From: Cyclobacteriaceae bacterium
GTDB taxonomy: Bacteria; Bacteroidota; Bacteroidia; Cytophagales; Cyclobacteriaceae
Assembly (NCBI GenBank): GCA_022841475.1
Contig: JALHRJ010000035.1
Span: 1-44,210, forward strand
Reading direction: 5' to 3'
Length of the DNA stretch: 44,210 bases
Shown here: piece after piece, positions 20,423-27,897 of the stretch
Position numbering within the stretch: position 1 is the first letter of the stretch
How the letters are laid out: the number at the start of each line of letters is the position of its first letter
The notes under the pieces: generated by a model
What the model saw: the letters and a program-made list of their open reading frames with translations, nothing else
Told to the model about the DNA's origin: nothing
The model's database searches: none
Position numbers and translations under genes: made by a program

Positions 20423-21325
20423 CTACCAAAGTTTGGAAGGATAAACGCCTTGATGAACGAGATCTTTAATCTTTTGGGAGACCTCTTCCTTGTCTTCTTT
20501 GTACGTGACACCAAACCAGGTTTTGCCGCCTGGTAAAATATGAACTTTCCCGAGTCCCTGATCAATCAGTTCGCTAACCATCAGAGCAATGTAAAATTCA
20601 GCTGCAGGATTCTGATAGTTTTTTTCTACAAACTCAACAAACATCTTTTCGGTCAAATCAAATGCATCGGCTTGAAACCCCCAGCAATTCATGGATACCT
20701 GAACGTTATCATTCAACTCCTGATTGTTCTCATTCTTAGAAATGATTTTATCGCCTTCGCGAACAATAACCGTATGTTCCTTCATACTTTTCAAATAGCC
20801 TTCTGCGTCAGGCGTTGCCACACCTCGCGAAACGCTTCCGTGCTCTGACAACACATTTTTTAATGTATACCCAACCATAGCGTGGTGATGTGGCGGAGCG
20901 GTTCTGAAAAAATCAGCCAATGACTCAAAGGCTTCCTTCCCATAAAAATCATCGGCATTGATTACCGCAAACGGACCATCGATCACGTCTTTGCCACACA
21001 ACATGGCATGGGTGGTGCCCCACGGTTTTTTTCTATCAACAGGTTGGTACTTAGCGGGTACAAACTTTTCGAGGGATTGAACAACGAAATGAACCTCTGC
21101 CTTGCCCTGTAGTTTTGGTAAGAATATCTCCTTGACAGTTTCTTTGATTTCTTCGCGAACAATAAAAACAACTTGGGTAAAGTCGGCCCGAAGCGCATCA
21201 TACAACGAATAGTCCATAATGGTTTCGCCATTGGGGCCGAAGCCATCGATTTGTTTGATGCCCCCATAGCGGCTGCCCATGCCAGCTGCCATTACGAGTA
21301 ATGAAAGTTTTTGGTCCTTTTTCAA
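20423..21325 (-). CDS. Sugar-1-phosphate nucleotidyltransferase
   Basis: This 300-residue enzyme of the NTP-transferase (GT-A-like) family is predicted to join a sugar 1-phosphate to an NTP. The N-terminal nucleotide-binding loop is MAAGMGSRYGGIKQID. Metal-site Asp residues lie in INADDFYG, and the PWGTTHAML segment fits substrate binding. It is the first gene of a minus-strand pair with a NahK-like kinase, analogous in logic to AmgK-MurU and NahK-pyrophosphorylase modules. Divergent to it is a FucP-type sugar transporter, with an 18-bp perfect palindrome between the two. Substrate and nucleotide specificity are inferred only from context. The start is ATG at 21325. Confidence 0.8.
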   Translation of the reverse strand: MKKDQKLSLLVMAAGMGSRYGGIKQIDGFGPNGETIMDYSLYDALRADFTQVVFIVREEIKETVKEIFLPKLQGKAEVHFVVQSLEKFVPAKYQPVDRKKPWGTTHAMLCGKDVIDGPFAVINADDFYGKEAFESLADFFRTAPPHHHAMVGYTLKNVLSEHGSVSRGVATPDAEGYLKSMKEHTVIVREGDKIISKNENNQELNDNVQVSMNCWGFQADAFDLTEKMFVEFVEKNYQNPAAEFYIALMVSELIDQGLGKVHILPGGKTWFGVTYKEDKEEVSQKIKDLVHQGVYPSKLW

Positions 21326-21359
21326 CTTGTTTGAATAAATTAAAAGTGGGTAATTACCT

Positions 21360-21377
21360 TTTTATTGATCAATAAAA
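21360..21377. promoter_or_regulatory. Perfect 18-bp palindrome in a divergent promoter region
   Basis: TTTTATTGATCAATAAAA is its own reverse complement over all 18 bases. It lies 34 bases from the nucleotidyltransferase start and 48 bases from the transporter start. Position and symmetry suit a dimeric repressor or activator controlling both directions. No regulator gene is next to it. Confidence 0.55.
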
Positions 21378-21425
21378 CTGTGCAAAATTAGAAGTTTACA
21401 ACGGAAAGCCTAACTACCCCAACCC

Positions 21426-22685
21426 ATGACCCAAAACCGTCCCTCCAACTACCTGATGTCTATCACCATTATTGGTGTTCTTTTCTTCATTTTTGGTTTC
21501 GTTACGTGGCTTAATAGTGTGCTTATCCCTTTCTTAAAGCAGGCTTGTGAGCTTACGGATTTTCAAGCCTACTTTGTAACACTTGCGTTCTACATTTCTT
21601 ATTTCGTAATGGCTATCCCTTCATCCTACATTCTTAAGAAAACCGGGTTTACTAAAGGCATGTCAGTAGGGTTAGCGATAATGGGTGTAGGTTCTCTTAT
21701 TTTTATACCCGCTGCGCAATTGCGATCCTATCCCCTCTTTCTTTTAGGTCTATTCACGCAAGGAACAGGATTGACTCTTTTGCAAACCGCATCAAATCCG
21801 TACGTGACAATTTTAGGGCCTATTGAAAGTGCCGCTAAACGAATAAGCATCATGGGTATATGTAATAAGGTAGCAGGAATGATTGGAATTTTCATTTTGG
21901 TTGAGCTACTTTTTAGTGATTCAGCAGGTCTCACTGAAAGAATACAATCATTAAGTGGAAACGAATTGGCTGCAGAACTTGATGCCTTAGCATCAAGAGT
22001 TATCGCACCGTATACTGTTATGGCAATTATTCTATTTGTCTTGTCTTTAATGTTATTAAAAGCACCGCTACCTGAAATCAATCCAGAAGATAACAGTGCT
22101 ACTGACCAGAGCAGCCAAAAGAAAGAATCAATTTTTGACTTCCCGCACTTGATGCTTGGTGTGCTCTGCCTCTTTATGTACGTTGGAGTTGAGGTGATTG
22201 CGATCGATACCATTGGTTTGTATGGTCAGTACCAAGGCTTTGATTTGATCACATCGGGTAAGTTTGGAATTTACAGTTTAATTGCTCTGGTGGCTTGTTA
22301 TTTATTGGGAATAGCAGTTATGCCTAAATATATTTCTCAGCGAAATGCGCTTATTGTAAGTGCAGCGTTGGGAATTGTGTTTACGATTTGCACATTGTTA
22401 ACAGACGGTGGGGTGTCAATCGCATTTGTTGTTTTGTTGAGTTTTGCAAATACACTTATGTGGCCATGTATTTGGCCATTGGCTCTTGATAAGTTAGGAA
22501 GATTTACAGAAACCGGTTCAGCCTTATTGATTATGGGCATAGCGGGTGGCGCAATTCTACCTCTTGCATATGGAGCCATTAGTGATATCACCAATAGACA
22601 AACGGGTTATATAATAATGATACCCTTGTATCTATACATACTTTACTATGCCATGAGGGGTTATCGGGCCGGAAAAACTGTATGA
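21426..22685 (+). CDS. FucP/GluP-type sugar:H+ symporter, major facilitator superfamily
   Basis: This is an inner-membrane sugar transporter of 419 residues with about 12 hydrophobic helices and a central cytoplasmic loop near 215-235 (NPEDNSATDQSSQKKES). Family features are FGFVTWLNSVLIPFLKQACE in helix 1, the GTGLTLLQTASNPYVTILGP segment and AKRISIMGICNKVAGMIG. In Bacteroidota this family includes carriers for fucose, glucose/galactose, N-acetylglucosamine and ribose, so the substrate is open. Divergent kinase and nucleotidyltransferase genes argue for an amino sugar. The coupled nucleoside hydrolase downstream argues for ribose. The stop overlaps the next start as ATGA (22682-22685). Confidence 0.87.
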   Translation: MTQNRPSNYLMSITIIGVLFFIFGFVTWLNSVLIPFLKQACELTDFQAYFVTLAFYISYFVMAIPSSYILKKTGFTKGMSVGLAIMGVGSLIFIPAAQLRSYPLFLLGLFTQGTGLTLLQTASNPYVTILGPIESAAKRISIMGICNKVAGMIGIFILVELLFSDSAGLTERIQSLSGNELAAELDALASRVIAPYTVMAIILFVLSLMLLKAPLPEINPEDNSATDQSSQKKESIFDFPHLMLGVLCLFMYVGVEVIAIDTIGLYGQYQGFDLITSGKFGIYSLIALVACYLLGIAVMPKYISQRNALIVSAALGIVFTICTLLTDGGVSIAFVVLLSFANTLMWPCIWPLALDKLGRFTETGSALLIMGIAGGAILPLAYGAISDITNRQTGYIIMIPLYLYILYYAMRGYRAGKTV

Positions 22686-23689
22686 AGACTTTGATAACTA
22701 TAAGCATCCGAACAGTAATAGCTTTAGTAATACTATTGACTGTCTTCGCAGCTTGCAAGAATCAAGAAGCTAAAACCGAAAAGCAGATTCGGGTAATTTT
22801 TGATACCGATACTAATAATGAATTGGATGATCAGCATGCGTTAGCCTATCTGTTATTTAATCAAGCTACTTTTAAAATTGAAGGTATTACCATCAACACC
22901 ACCTCCAGCGGAGGTAACATTGAAAAGCAGTATGCAGAGGCAAAACGAGTACTGCAACTTTGTGCTGCCGATACGTTGCCGGTATTGAAAGGTGCTGACA
23001 AGTCATTTCAAGAGATATTGCTTACAATTGATTCCGTGATTTATGACGGCAAAGACGCTGTTGATTTGATGATCGCACAGGCTCATAAACCAGCTGAAGA
23101 TAAACTACTGATATTGGCTGTTGGTAAACTTACCACCGTTGCGCTGGCAGTAGCAAAAGATCCTGCTATTGCAAAACGAATTCGGTTGGTGTGGCTGGGA
23201 TCCAATTATCCCGAACCCGGTGAACACAACCAGAATAATGATACCATTGCGATGAACTATCTGCTTAACAGTGATATTGATTTTGAAATGGTTACGGTGC
23301 GTTATGGCAAACCCAGCGGAACAGATGCTGTAAAAATAACTCAGCAAGAAGTAAATAAAGTAATGCCCGGCCTGGGCCCACGCATTGCTACTCCGGTAAC
23401 CGGAAGACATGGTGGCGAGTTTTATTGCTTTGGTGATTACTCTGTAAATCTTTTTGAACACATTGACTATCATGGCGACCCACCATCACGGCCATTGTTT
23501 GATATGGCTGCTGTGGCGATTGTAAAGAATCCGGCCTGGGCCGAGCAACATTCTATTCCGGCACCGATCTTTGTCAACAATCAATGGGTTGAGCGACCAA
23601 CAAATAAGCGAAGTATGATGGTTTGGGAGAATTTTAAGAGTAAAGAGATCATTGATGACTTCGTTGCCTCTTTTTCACAACAAAATTAG
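22682..23689 (+). CDS. Nucleoside hydrolase-family lipoprotein
   Basis: This protein is predicted to split N-glycosidic bonds of ribonucleosides into base and ribose. The IU-nucleoside hydrolase signature DTDTNNELDDQHAL begins at Asp41, giving the Asp cluster that binds calcium. A typical LVWLGSNYPEPGEHNQNND segment lies mid-protein. Unlike most family members it has a signal with lipobox FAAC (Cys25), so it should be anchored outside the inner membrane. It overlaps the transporter gene by four bases (ATGA), so translation is coupled and the transporter likely imports a product of this enzyme. Its stop overlaps the convergent nadR stop by four bases. Confidence 0.83.
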   Translation: MKTLITISIRTVIALVILLTVFAACKNQEAKTEKQIRVIFDTDTNNELDDQHALAYLLFNQATFKIEGITINTTSSGGNIEKQYAEAKRVLQLCAADTLPVLKGADKSFQEILLTIDSVIYDGKDAVDLMIAQAHKPAEDKLLILAVGKLTTVALAVAKDPAIAKRIRLVWLGSNYPEPGEHNQNNDTIAMNYLLNSDIDFEMVTVRYGKPSGTDAVKITQQEVNKVMPGLGPRIATPVTGRHGGEFYCFGDYSVNLFEHIDYHGDPPSRPLFDMAAVAIVKNPAWAEQHSIPAPIFVNNQWVERPTNKRSMMVWENFKSKEIIDDFVASFSQQN

Positions 23690-24654
23690 TATTGAAGCAT
23701 TCTGTTTATCGCTGCTGTTACAAATAAATTACGTTGCTCGTAATTACCTCTGACTAATAAGTAAGGAATATTTCTGATTTCAAGTTCATGTTTAAATATT
23801 TCGAACATACCTTGACGTTTCTCACCCAAATCCCGCATTCCATCCGCTACCCACGGCACATCGATATCAAACAAAAAATATTGATCATACGAAATCTTTT
23901 TCTCCAATTCGTATAACACGTTCGGCACTACGCCTAAATAATGGCGACAATAAATCTGGGTGGTGATGAGATCCGTATCGCAAAACAAAATTTTATTGGC
24001 TGTTTTTGATTTCTCTTGTACACGATCCGCATAGGCATAGCCAATTTTAATAATGTCTTCTACTGTAAACTCATTGGAATTCACAATCTCGCGGGCTACC
24101 TCGGGAACAAATTCAGTTTGATACTGCGTTGCCAGTTGTTTTGTCATTACTGATTTGCCCGTACTCTCCGGTCCATAAAAACAAATCTTCTTAACAAAAT
24201 AGGGTCGCACTACTTCTGGAATAAATTCCCACCAGGTAAATGGCTTCTCACGAATAAGCGTAGCCGATACGGGAATTTGAGTTCGGGCGGGATCAAAAGG
24301 AATATGCAAGGCCCCCAGATGTTCGTCCAAAAAAGTACCATACTCTTCTGAACTTACCATCACATCAATTTTTCCATACTGTCGTTTTAAGAAATCTGCC
24401 CAGACTTTCGTGCGCTCTGGCCACGCAAGGGATTCATCGTCAAAATCATCCTTTACTACTGCTGGCTTTATGTTGGGTTCGTGCTTGAAAATTTCCTGGA
24501 GCCAGGAAAAACGTAGCGCATGTGGTATGGGATCTGTCTCAGTGTAACTCATAGAAACAATCAACTCATCGCAATGTGTAGCCGCAAAACGAATCAACCC
24601 AATGTGCCCGGCATGAACGGGCATAAACTTTCCGATGACAATGCCCCTTTTCAT
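23686..24654 (-). CDS. nadR: NadR-like NMN adenylyltransferase / ribosylnicotinamide kinase
   Basis: This bifunctional salvage enzyme phosphorylates nicotinamide riboside to NMN and adenylates NMN to NAD. The N-terminal adenylyltransferase domain (about 1-145) has GKFMPVHAGH (His14 and His17 of the HxGH motif) and PVSATLIREKPF, the usual (S/T)xxxR-type motif. The C-terminal kinase domain (about 155-322) has Walker A GPESTGKS at 161-168. The N-terminal DNA-binding domain of enterobacterial NadR is absent, so it is not expected to be a repressor. It overlaps the pnuC stop by four bases (ATGA on the minus strand), so uptake and phosphorylation are coupled. Confidence 0.9.
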   Translation of the reverse strand: MKRGIVIGKFMPVHAGHIGLIRFAATHCDELIVSMSYTETDPIPHALRFSWLQEIFKHEPNIKPAVVKDDFDDESLAWPERTKVWADFLKRQYGKIDVMVSSEEYGTFLDEHLGALHIPFDPARTQIPVSATLIREKPFTWWEFIPEVVRPYFVKKICFYGPESTGKSVMTKQLATQYQTEFVPEVAREIVNSNEFTVEDIIKIGYAYADRVQEKSKTANKILFCDTDLITTQIYCRHYLGVVPNVLYELEKKISYDQYFLFDIDVPWVADGMRDLGEKRQGMFEIFKHELEIRNIPYLLVRGNYEQRNLFVTAAINRMLQY

Positions 24655-25316
24655 GCTGCTGTTTTTGAATATGACTTATACTCGCGCCACCAATTCCAGA
24701 AACCAAAAGTAGCAATGATGCAAAAGACAAAATACATCAGGCTATAAAACCTTATGTCGCGTATGAAATATACATATGTAGCCACTACATCCACGAGAAC
24801 CCAAATCACCCAACATTCCACACGTTTTTGAATCATTAAAAAGGTAGCCATTACGCTCATGACTGTTATGAATGAATCCAAATACGGAGATGCACTGGGT
24901 TTTGTAAAAATAAGTGGAAACCATTCGTGCAGGTTGCTTGCAAACAGCGCCATGACCATCGTACCCGCTACGCTGATCAAACTGTAGAGAATAAGTTTGC
25001 GATATGGCAAAAAAGAAATTTTTAGTTGCTTCGCCTTGTCTTCTTCACCCGGTTTAGGGTGAGCCCAACGCCACCAGCCCATTACGTTGGTAACGAAAAA
25101 GAAAACCTGCAAAAACATATCCGGATAAAGCTGCACCTGGAAGAAAAGAAAAAATGAAAGCGTAACATTTATTAAACCCAAGGGCCAACTCCAGATATTG
25201 GCGAGGGACGAGAGCACCACTGCGATAACTCCAGTAAGTAAACCAAAAAGCTCAAGGTAACTTATGGAGTAGCCTAAAACGGTGAAAAGAATTTTATCGA
25301 TGTCAAAAAAACTCAT
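24651..25316 (-). CDS. pnuC: Nicotinamide riboside transporter PnuC
   Basis: PnuC is an inner-membrane facilitator for nicotinamide riboside; phosphorylation inside the cell traps the substrate. The 221-residue protein has about seven hydrophobic helices with the family segments LANIWSWPLGLINVTLSFFL and NVMGWWRW. The ATG at 25316 (MSFFDIDK) is chosen over one six codons upstream (MRCDTT). It is the first gene of a two-gene operon with nadR. Related carriers take thiamine or riboflavin, but adjacency to nadR strongly favours nicotinamide riboside. No TPP-type or other riboswitch is seen in the leader. An AT-rich palindrome lies about 80 bases upstream. Confidence 0.88.
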   Translation of the reverse strand: MSFFDIDKILFTVLGYSISYLELFGLLTGVIAVVLSSLANIWSWPLGLINVTLSFFLFFQVQLYPDMFLQVFFFVTNVMGWWRWAHPKPGEEDKAKQLKISFLPYRKLILYSLISVAGTMVMALFASNLHEWFPLIFTKPSASPYLDSFITVMSVMATFLMIQKRVECWVIWVLVDVVATYVYFIRDIRFYSLMYFVFCIIATFGFWNWWREYKSYSKTAA

Positions 25317-25393
25317 AGTTGTATCGCACCGCAAAATAATCTAATATTAATTAATCGGAGAGTTAATCGTAAAGCCTATATCAATAAATCCGT

Positions 25394-25419
25394 TATTAAT
25401 TATCACCTGATAATTAATA
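25394..25419. promoter_or_regulatory. 11-bp inverted repeat in the pnuC/membrane-protein divergent region
   Basis: TATTAATTATC and GATAATTAATA are perfect reverse complements separated by ACCT. The repeat sits 30 bases before the plus-strand start and about 78 bases before pnuC. A direct repeat TTAATCG...TTAATCG lies nearby toward pnuC. The arrangement suits a dimeric transcription factor acting on either gene. AT-rich chance symmetry is possible. Confidence 0.5.
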
Positions 25420-25448
25420 CATTTAGCCAAATAAACCGAATTGTAACT

Positions 25449-26450
25449 ATGGAGAAAGAGCAGCAAGAAGAAATTAAACTTGTTTCCTACCCCGAGAGAC
25501 TGATTCGAATTATTCCCTTGCCTACCTGGCTGGCGTGGGTAATTTTCTGGCAGATTCTTTTTTTTATCGACTACCTGATTAATTGGAATGCTCCTGAACA
25601 GGAATCACACATGAGTGTATTTGCCGGAATCAGTTTATTTTTTGCTTCGGTTTGTATCGTGATAAGCTACTGCGCACATGTGTTAATTAAACTTTTTCCT
25701 CAACTCGCCCGATTCATTGAAGAGGATAAAGAAAAACTGACACGCTGGTATGAGAGTAAATTAAAATCATGCTATGAAGGTATTTGGCCGCTTGTATTCG
25801 GTGTAATAATTTCGATTGCAGCTATAGTTTCGATCTATCCATTGGTTTCAAACCTCACATCCTCCCAGGGTTCTCTGTTGTACTATCGTTTAAGCTATCT
25901 AGCTCTCGGTTTTTTCTTTCTGGGAATCTCTCTTTGGGCGTTGATCAAGGTAGCTTTAATTCCTATGGAGCTAACGCGCATGAAAGTAAAAGTTAGCATC
26001 AACCAGTTTTCAGGAAATGGATTGCAGGCGCTGGGTTCTTCCTTTCTTAAAATGTCATTGTCAATAGCAGTGAGTTTTATACTCATTGTTGCTACTTCAA
26101 TAGTGGCTCCTTTCGAGAAAAATCTGATTGTCTTGATTTGGTTGGGAGTGGCTGCTTTACTCATTTTCGGATTTTTCCTGCTCCCACAAATAGGAATTCA
26201 CCGGGTAATGCTACATGAAAAAACAAATCGGATGTCCAGCTTCACCCATCACCTGGAAGAAGCGATGGATCGTACGCTAAAAAATCCTTCGGCAGAAAAC
26301 ATGCAACGACTGAAAGAATTGTTCGAGGTGCAGAATCACTTGAAAGGAATGAACGAATGGCCCTTCGATTTTAATTCGGTGTGGCAACTTTTAACCGCTT
26401 TAATTATTCCAATTATATTGGCAGCTATTGAAATTCTCTTTAAATCCTGA
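25449..26450 (+). CDS. Multi-pass membrane protein of unknown function
   Basis: I do not recognise this 333-residue protein. It has about seven hydrophobic segments (near 28-46, 57-80, 113-135, 148-172, 200-219, 226-247 and 312-330). A polar, mostly helical segment of about 60 residues lies between the last two (HEKTNRMSSFTHHLEE to MNEWPFDFN). The N terminus is charged (MEKEQQEEIK) and likely cytoplasmic. No transporter, kinase or protease signature is visible. It is divergent from pnuC, sharing a 132-base regulatory gap, and its 3' end overlaps the convergent aldehyde dehydrogenase gene by 11 bases. Start ATG at 25449. Confidence 0.7.
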   Translation: MEKEQQEEIKLVSYPERLIRIIPLPTWLAWVIFWQILFFIDYLINWNAPEQESHMSVFAGISLFFASVCIVISYCAHVLIKLFPQLARFIEEDKEKLTRWYESKLKSCYEGIWPLVFGVIISIAAIVSIYPLVSNLTSSQGSLLYYRLSYLALGFFFLGISLWALIKVALIPMELTRMKVKVSINQFSGNGLQALGSSFLKMSLSIAVSFILIVATSIVAPFEKNLIVLIWLGVAALLIFGFFLLPQIGIHRVMLHEKTNRMSSFTHHLEEAMDRTLKNPSAENMQRLKELFEVQNHLKGMNEWPFDFNSVWQLLTALIIPIILAAIEILFKS

Positions 26451-27885
26451 TACAGATATTCTTCGCCTCCGTAAAAAACCGAAGCGCCTCCCATCCTCCT
26501 TCACGACCGACTCCGGATTGTTTCATTCCTCCAAAGGGTGTTCGTAAGTCACGGAGCAACCAACAGTTTACCCAGATTATTCCACTCTTAACTTGGTGGG
26601 CTACCCGATGCGCACGCTTCAGGTTGTCAGTCCAGATAGTTGCGCTTAATCCATACGCATTGGAATTTGCGTAAGCAACGGCTTCCTCCTCCGTGTCAAA
26701 TGGCATAATAGTAACAACAGGTCCAAAAATTTCTTCCTGGTTGGTACGGCACTGCTGATCAAGACCAACAATCACGGTAGGTTCTACAAAGTAGCCATTC
26801 GCACACCGACCTAAAAGTGTTACTCGTTTTCCACCACATAAAACTTCTCCACCTTCTTGCTTTGCCAGATCGATATAAGAAAGAACTTTATTCATGTGCC
26901 CTTCGCTGACCAACGCTCCAACACGGGTTTTTTCTTCCAGGGGATCACCTACCGTAAGTTCTTTTGTGCGCTTTACAAATTCATTCACAAACTTTTCATA
27001 AATACCTCGCTCTACCAAAATGCGCGACCCACATAAACAAATTTCACCCTGATTCGAAAAAGATGATTGAATGGAAGTGCTTACGGCATTTTCAAAATCA
27101 CAATCTGCAAAAATGAGATTCGGATTTTTACCACCCAACTCCAGCGAAAGTTTTTTAAACATGGGGGCAGCGGTTGCTGCAATGGTCTTTCCGGTAACAG
27201 TTCCACCGGTAAAAGAAATGGCTGATACACCTCGATGTTCGACAATGGCTTGCCCTACTTTGTTACCCAGACCATGGACAATGTTTAACACACCGGCTGG
27301 CAATCCCGCTTCGATACAAAGTTTTGAAAACATAAAGGCCGTCATGGGTGTAAGCTCTGAGGGCTTTGCGACTACCGTGCATCCTGCAGCCAGTGCCGGA
27401 GCGATTTTCCATGTAAATAAATACAATGGCAAATTCCACGGTGAGATACAACCTGCCACACCAATGGGAGTTCGGGTTGTATAATTAATCGCTTCGCCTT
27501 CCATCAAATGCGATTCGGAGTTCATATGCATTGAAGCCGTAGCATAAAACCGCATATTGGCTGAGGCTCTTGGTATGTCTACTGACTTGGCAAGTTTCAG
27601 TGGTTTTCCCTGATCAATACTTTCTGCCAAGGCAAGTTTATCTAAATCGCGATCAATAAGATCTGCGATCTTCAAAAGAATGGAAGTTCGTTTTGATAAA
27701 GGCATGGCAGACCAGGCAGGAAAAGCAGAGTGCGCTGCATCAACTGCCTTAGTAACATCTGAACTATCCGAATCTGGCAAGGTTGAATAAGGAGCACCCA
27801 TGGCTGGATTAAAATTTTCCAGAAATTTTCCGGAAGCTGGTTCAAGAAGTTTACCCTCTATATAATTAAGTATTCGATCCATCAA
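26440..27885 (-). CDS. 2-aminomuconate-6-semialdehyde dehydrogenase (ALDH8A1-like)
   Basis: This NAD-dependent aldehyde dehydrogenase of 481 residues is predicted to oxidise 2-aminomuconate semialdehyde in kynurenine/tryptophan catabolism. Catalytic residues are Asn151 (SPWNLPLYL), Glu249 (LSLELGGKNPN) and Cys283 (NQGEICLCGSR). The string GEICLCxSR, and NCWLLRDLRTPFGGMKQSGVGREGG near the C terminus, match the ALDH8A1/AMSDH/2-hydroxymuconate-semialdehyde dehydrogenase group rather than betaine aldehyde dehydrogenases. The divergent HAAO, kynureninase and KMO genes support the kynurenine assignment. It is the last gene of a minus-strand run, 12 bases after the OmpA-like gene. 2-Hydroxymuconate semialdehyde is the main alternative substrate. 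Confidence 0.83.
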   Translation of the reverse strand: MMDRILNYIEGKLLEPASGKFLENFNPAMGAPYSTLPDSDSSDVTKAVDAAHSAFPAWSAMPLSKRTSILLKIADLIDRDLDKLALAESIDQGKPLKLAKSVDIPRASANMRFYATASMHMNSESHLMEGEAINYTTRTPIGVAGCISPWNLPLYLFTWKIAPALAAGCTVVAKPSELTPMTAFMFSKLCIEAGLPAGVLNIVHGLGNKVGQAIVEHRGVSAISFTGGTVTGKTIAATAAPMFKKLSLELGGKNPNLIFADCDFENAVSTSIQSSFSNQGEICLCGSRILVERGIYEKFVNEFVKRTKELTVGDPLEEKTRVGALVSEGHMNKVLSYIDLAKQEGGEVLCGGKRVTLLGRCANGYFVEPTVIVGLDQQCRTNQEEIFGPVVTIMPFDTEEEAVAYANSNAYGLSATIWTDNLKRAHRVAHQVKSGIIWVNCWLLRDLRTPFGGMKQSGVGREGGWEALRFFTEAKNICIRI

Positions 27886-27897
27886 CTTTCACTCAAC

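Noticed and set aside
20413..20565. Fifty-one extra N-terminal codons of the sugar kinase
   Set aside because: They overlap the end of the nucleotidyltransferase gene, are Lys/Arg-rich without family resemblance, and the ATG at 20412 fits a ten-base intergenic spacing.
25317..25448. Riboswitch upstream of pnuC
   Set aside because: No TPP, FMN, preQ1 or NAD-type conserved cores were recognised; the region is a short AT-rich palindrome area.
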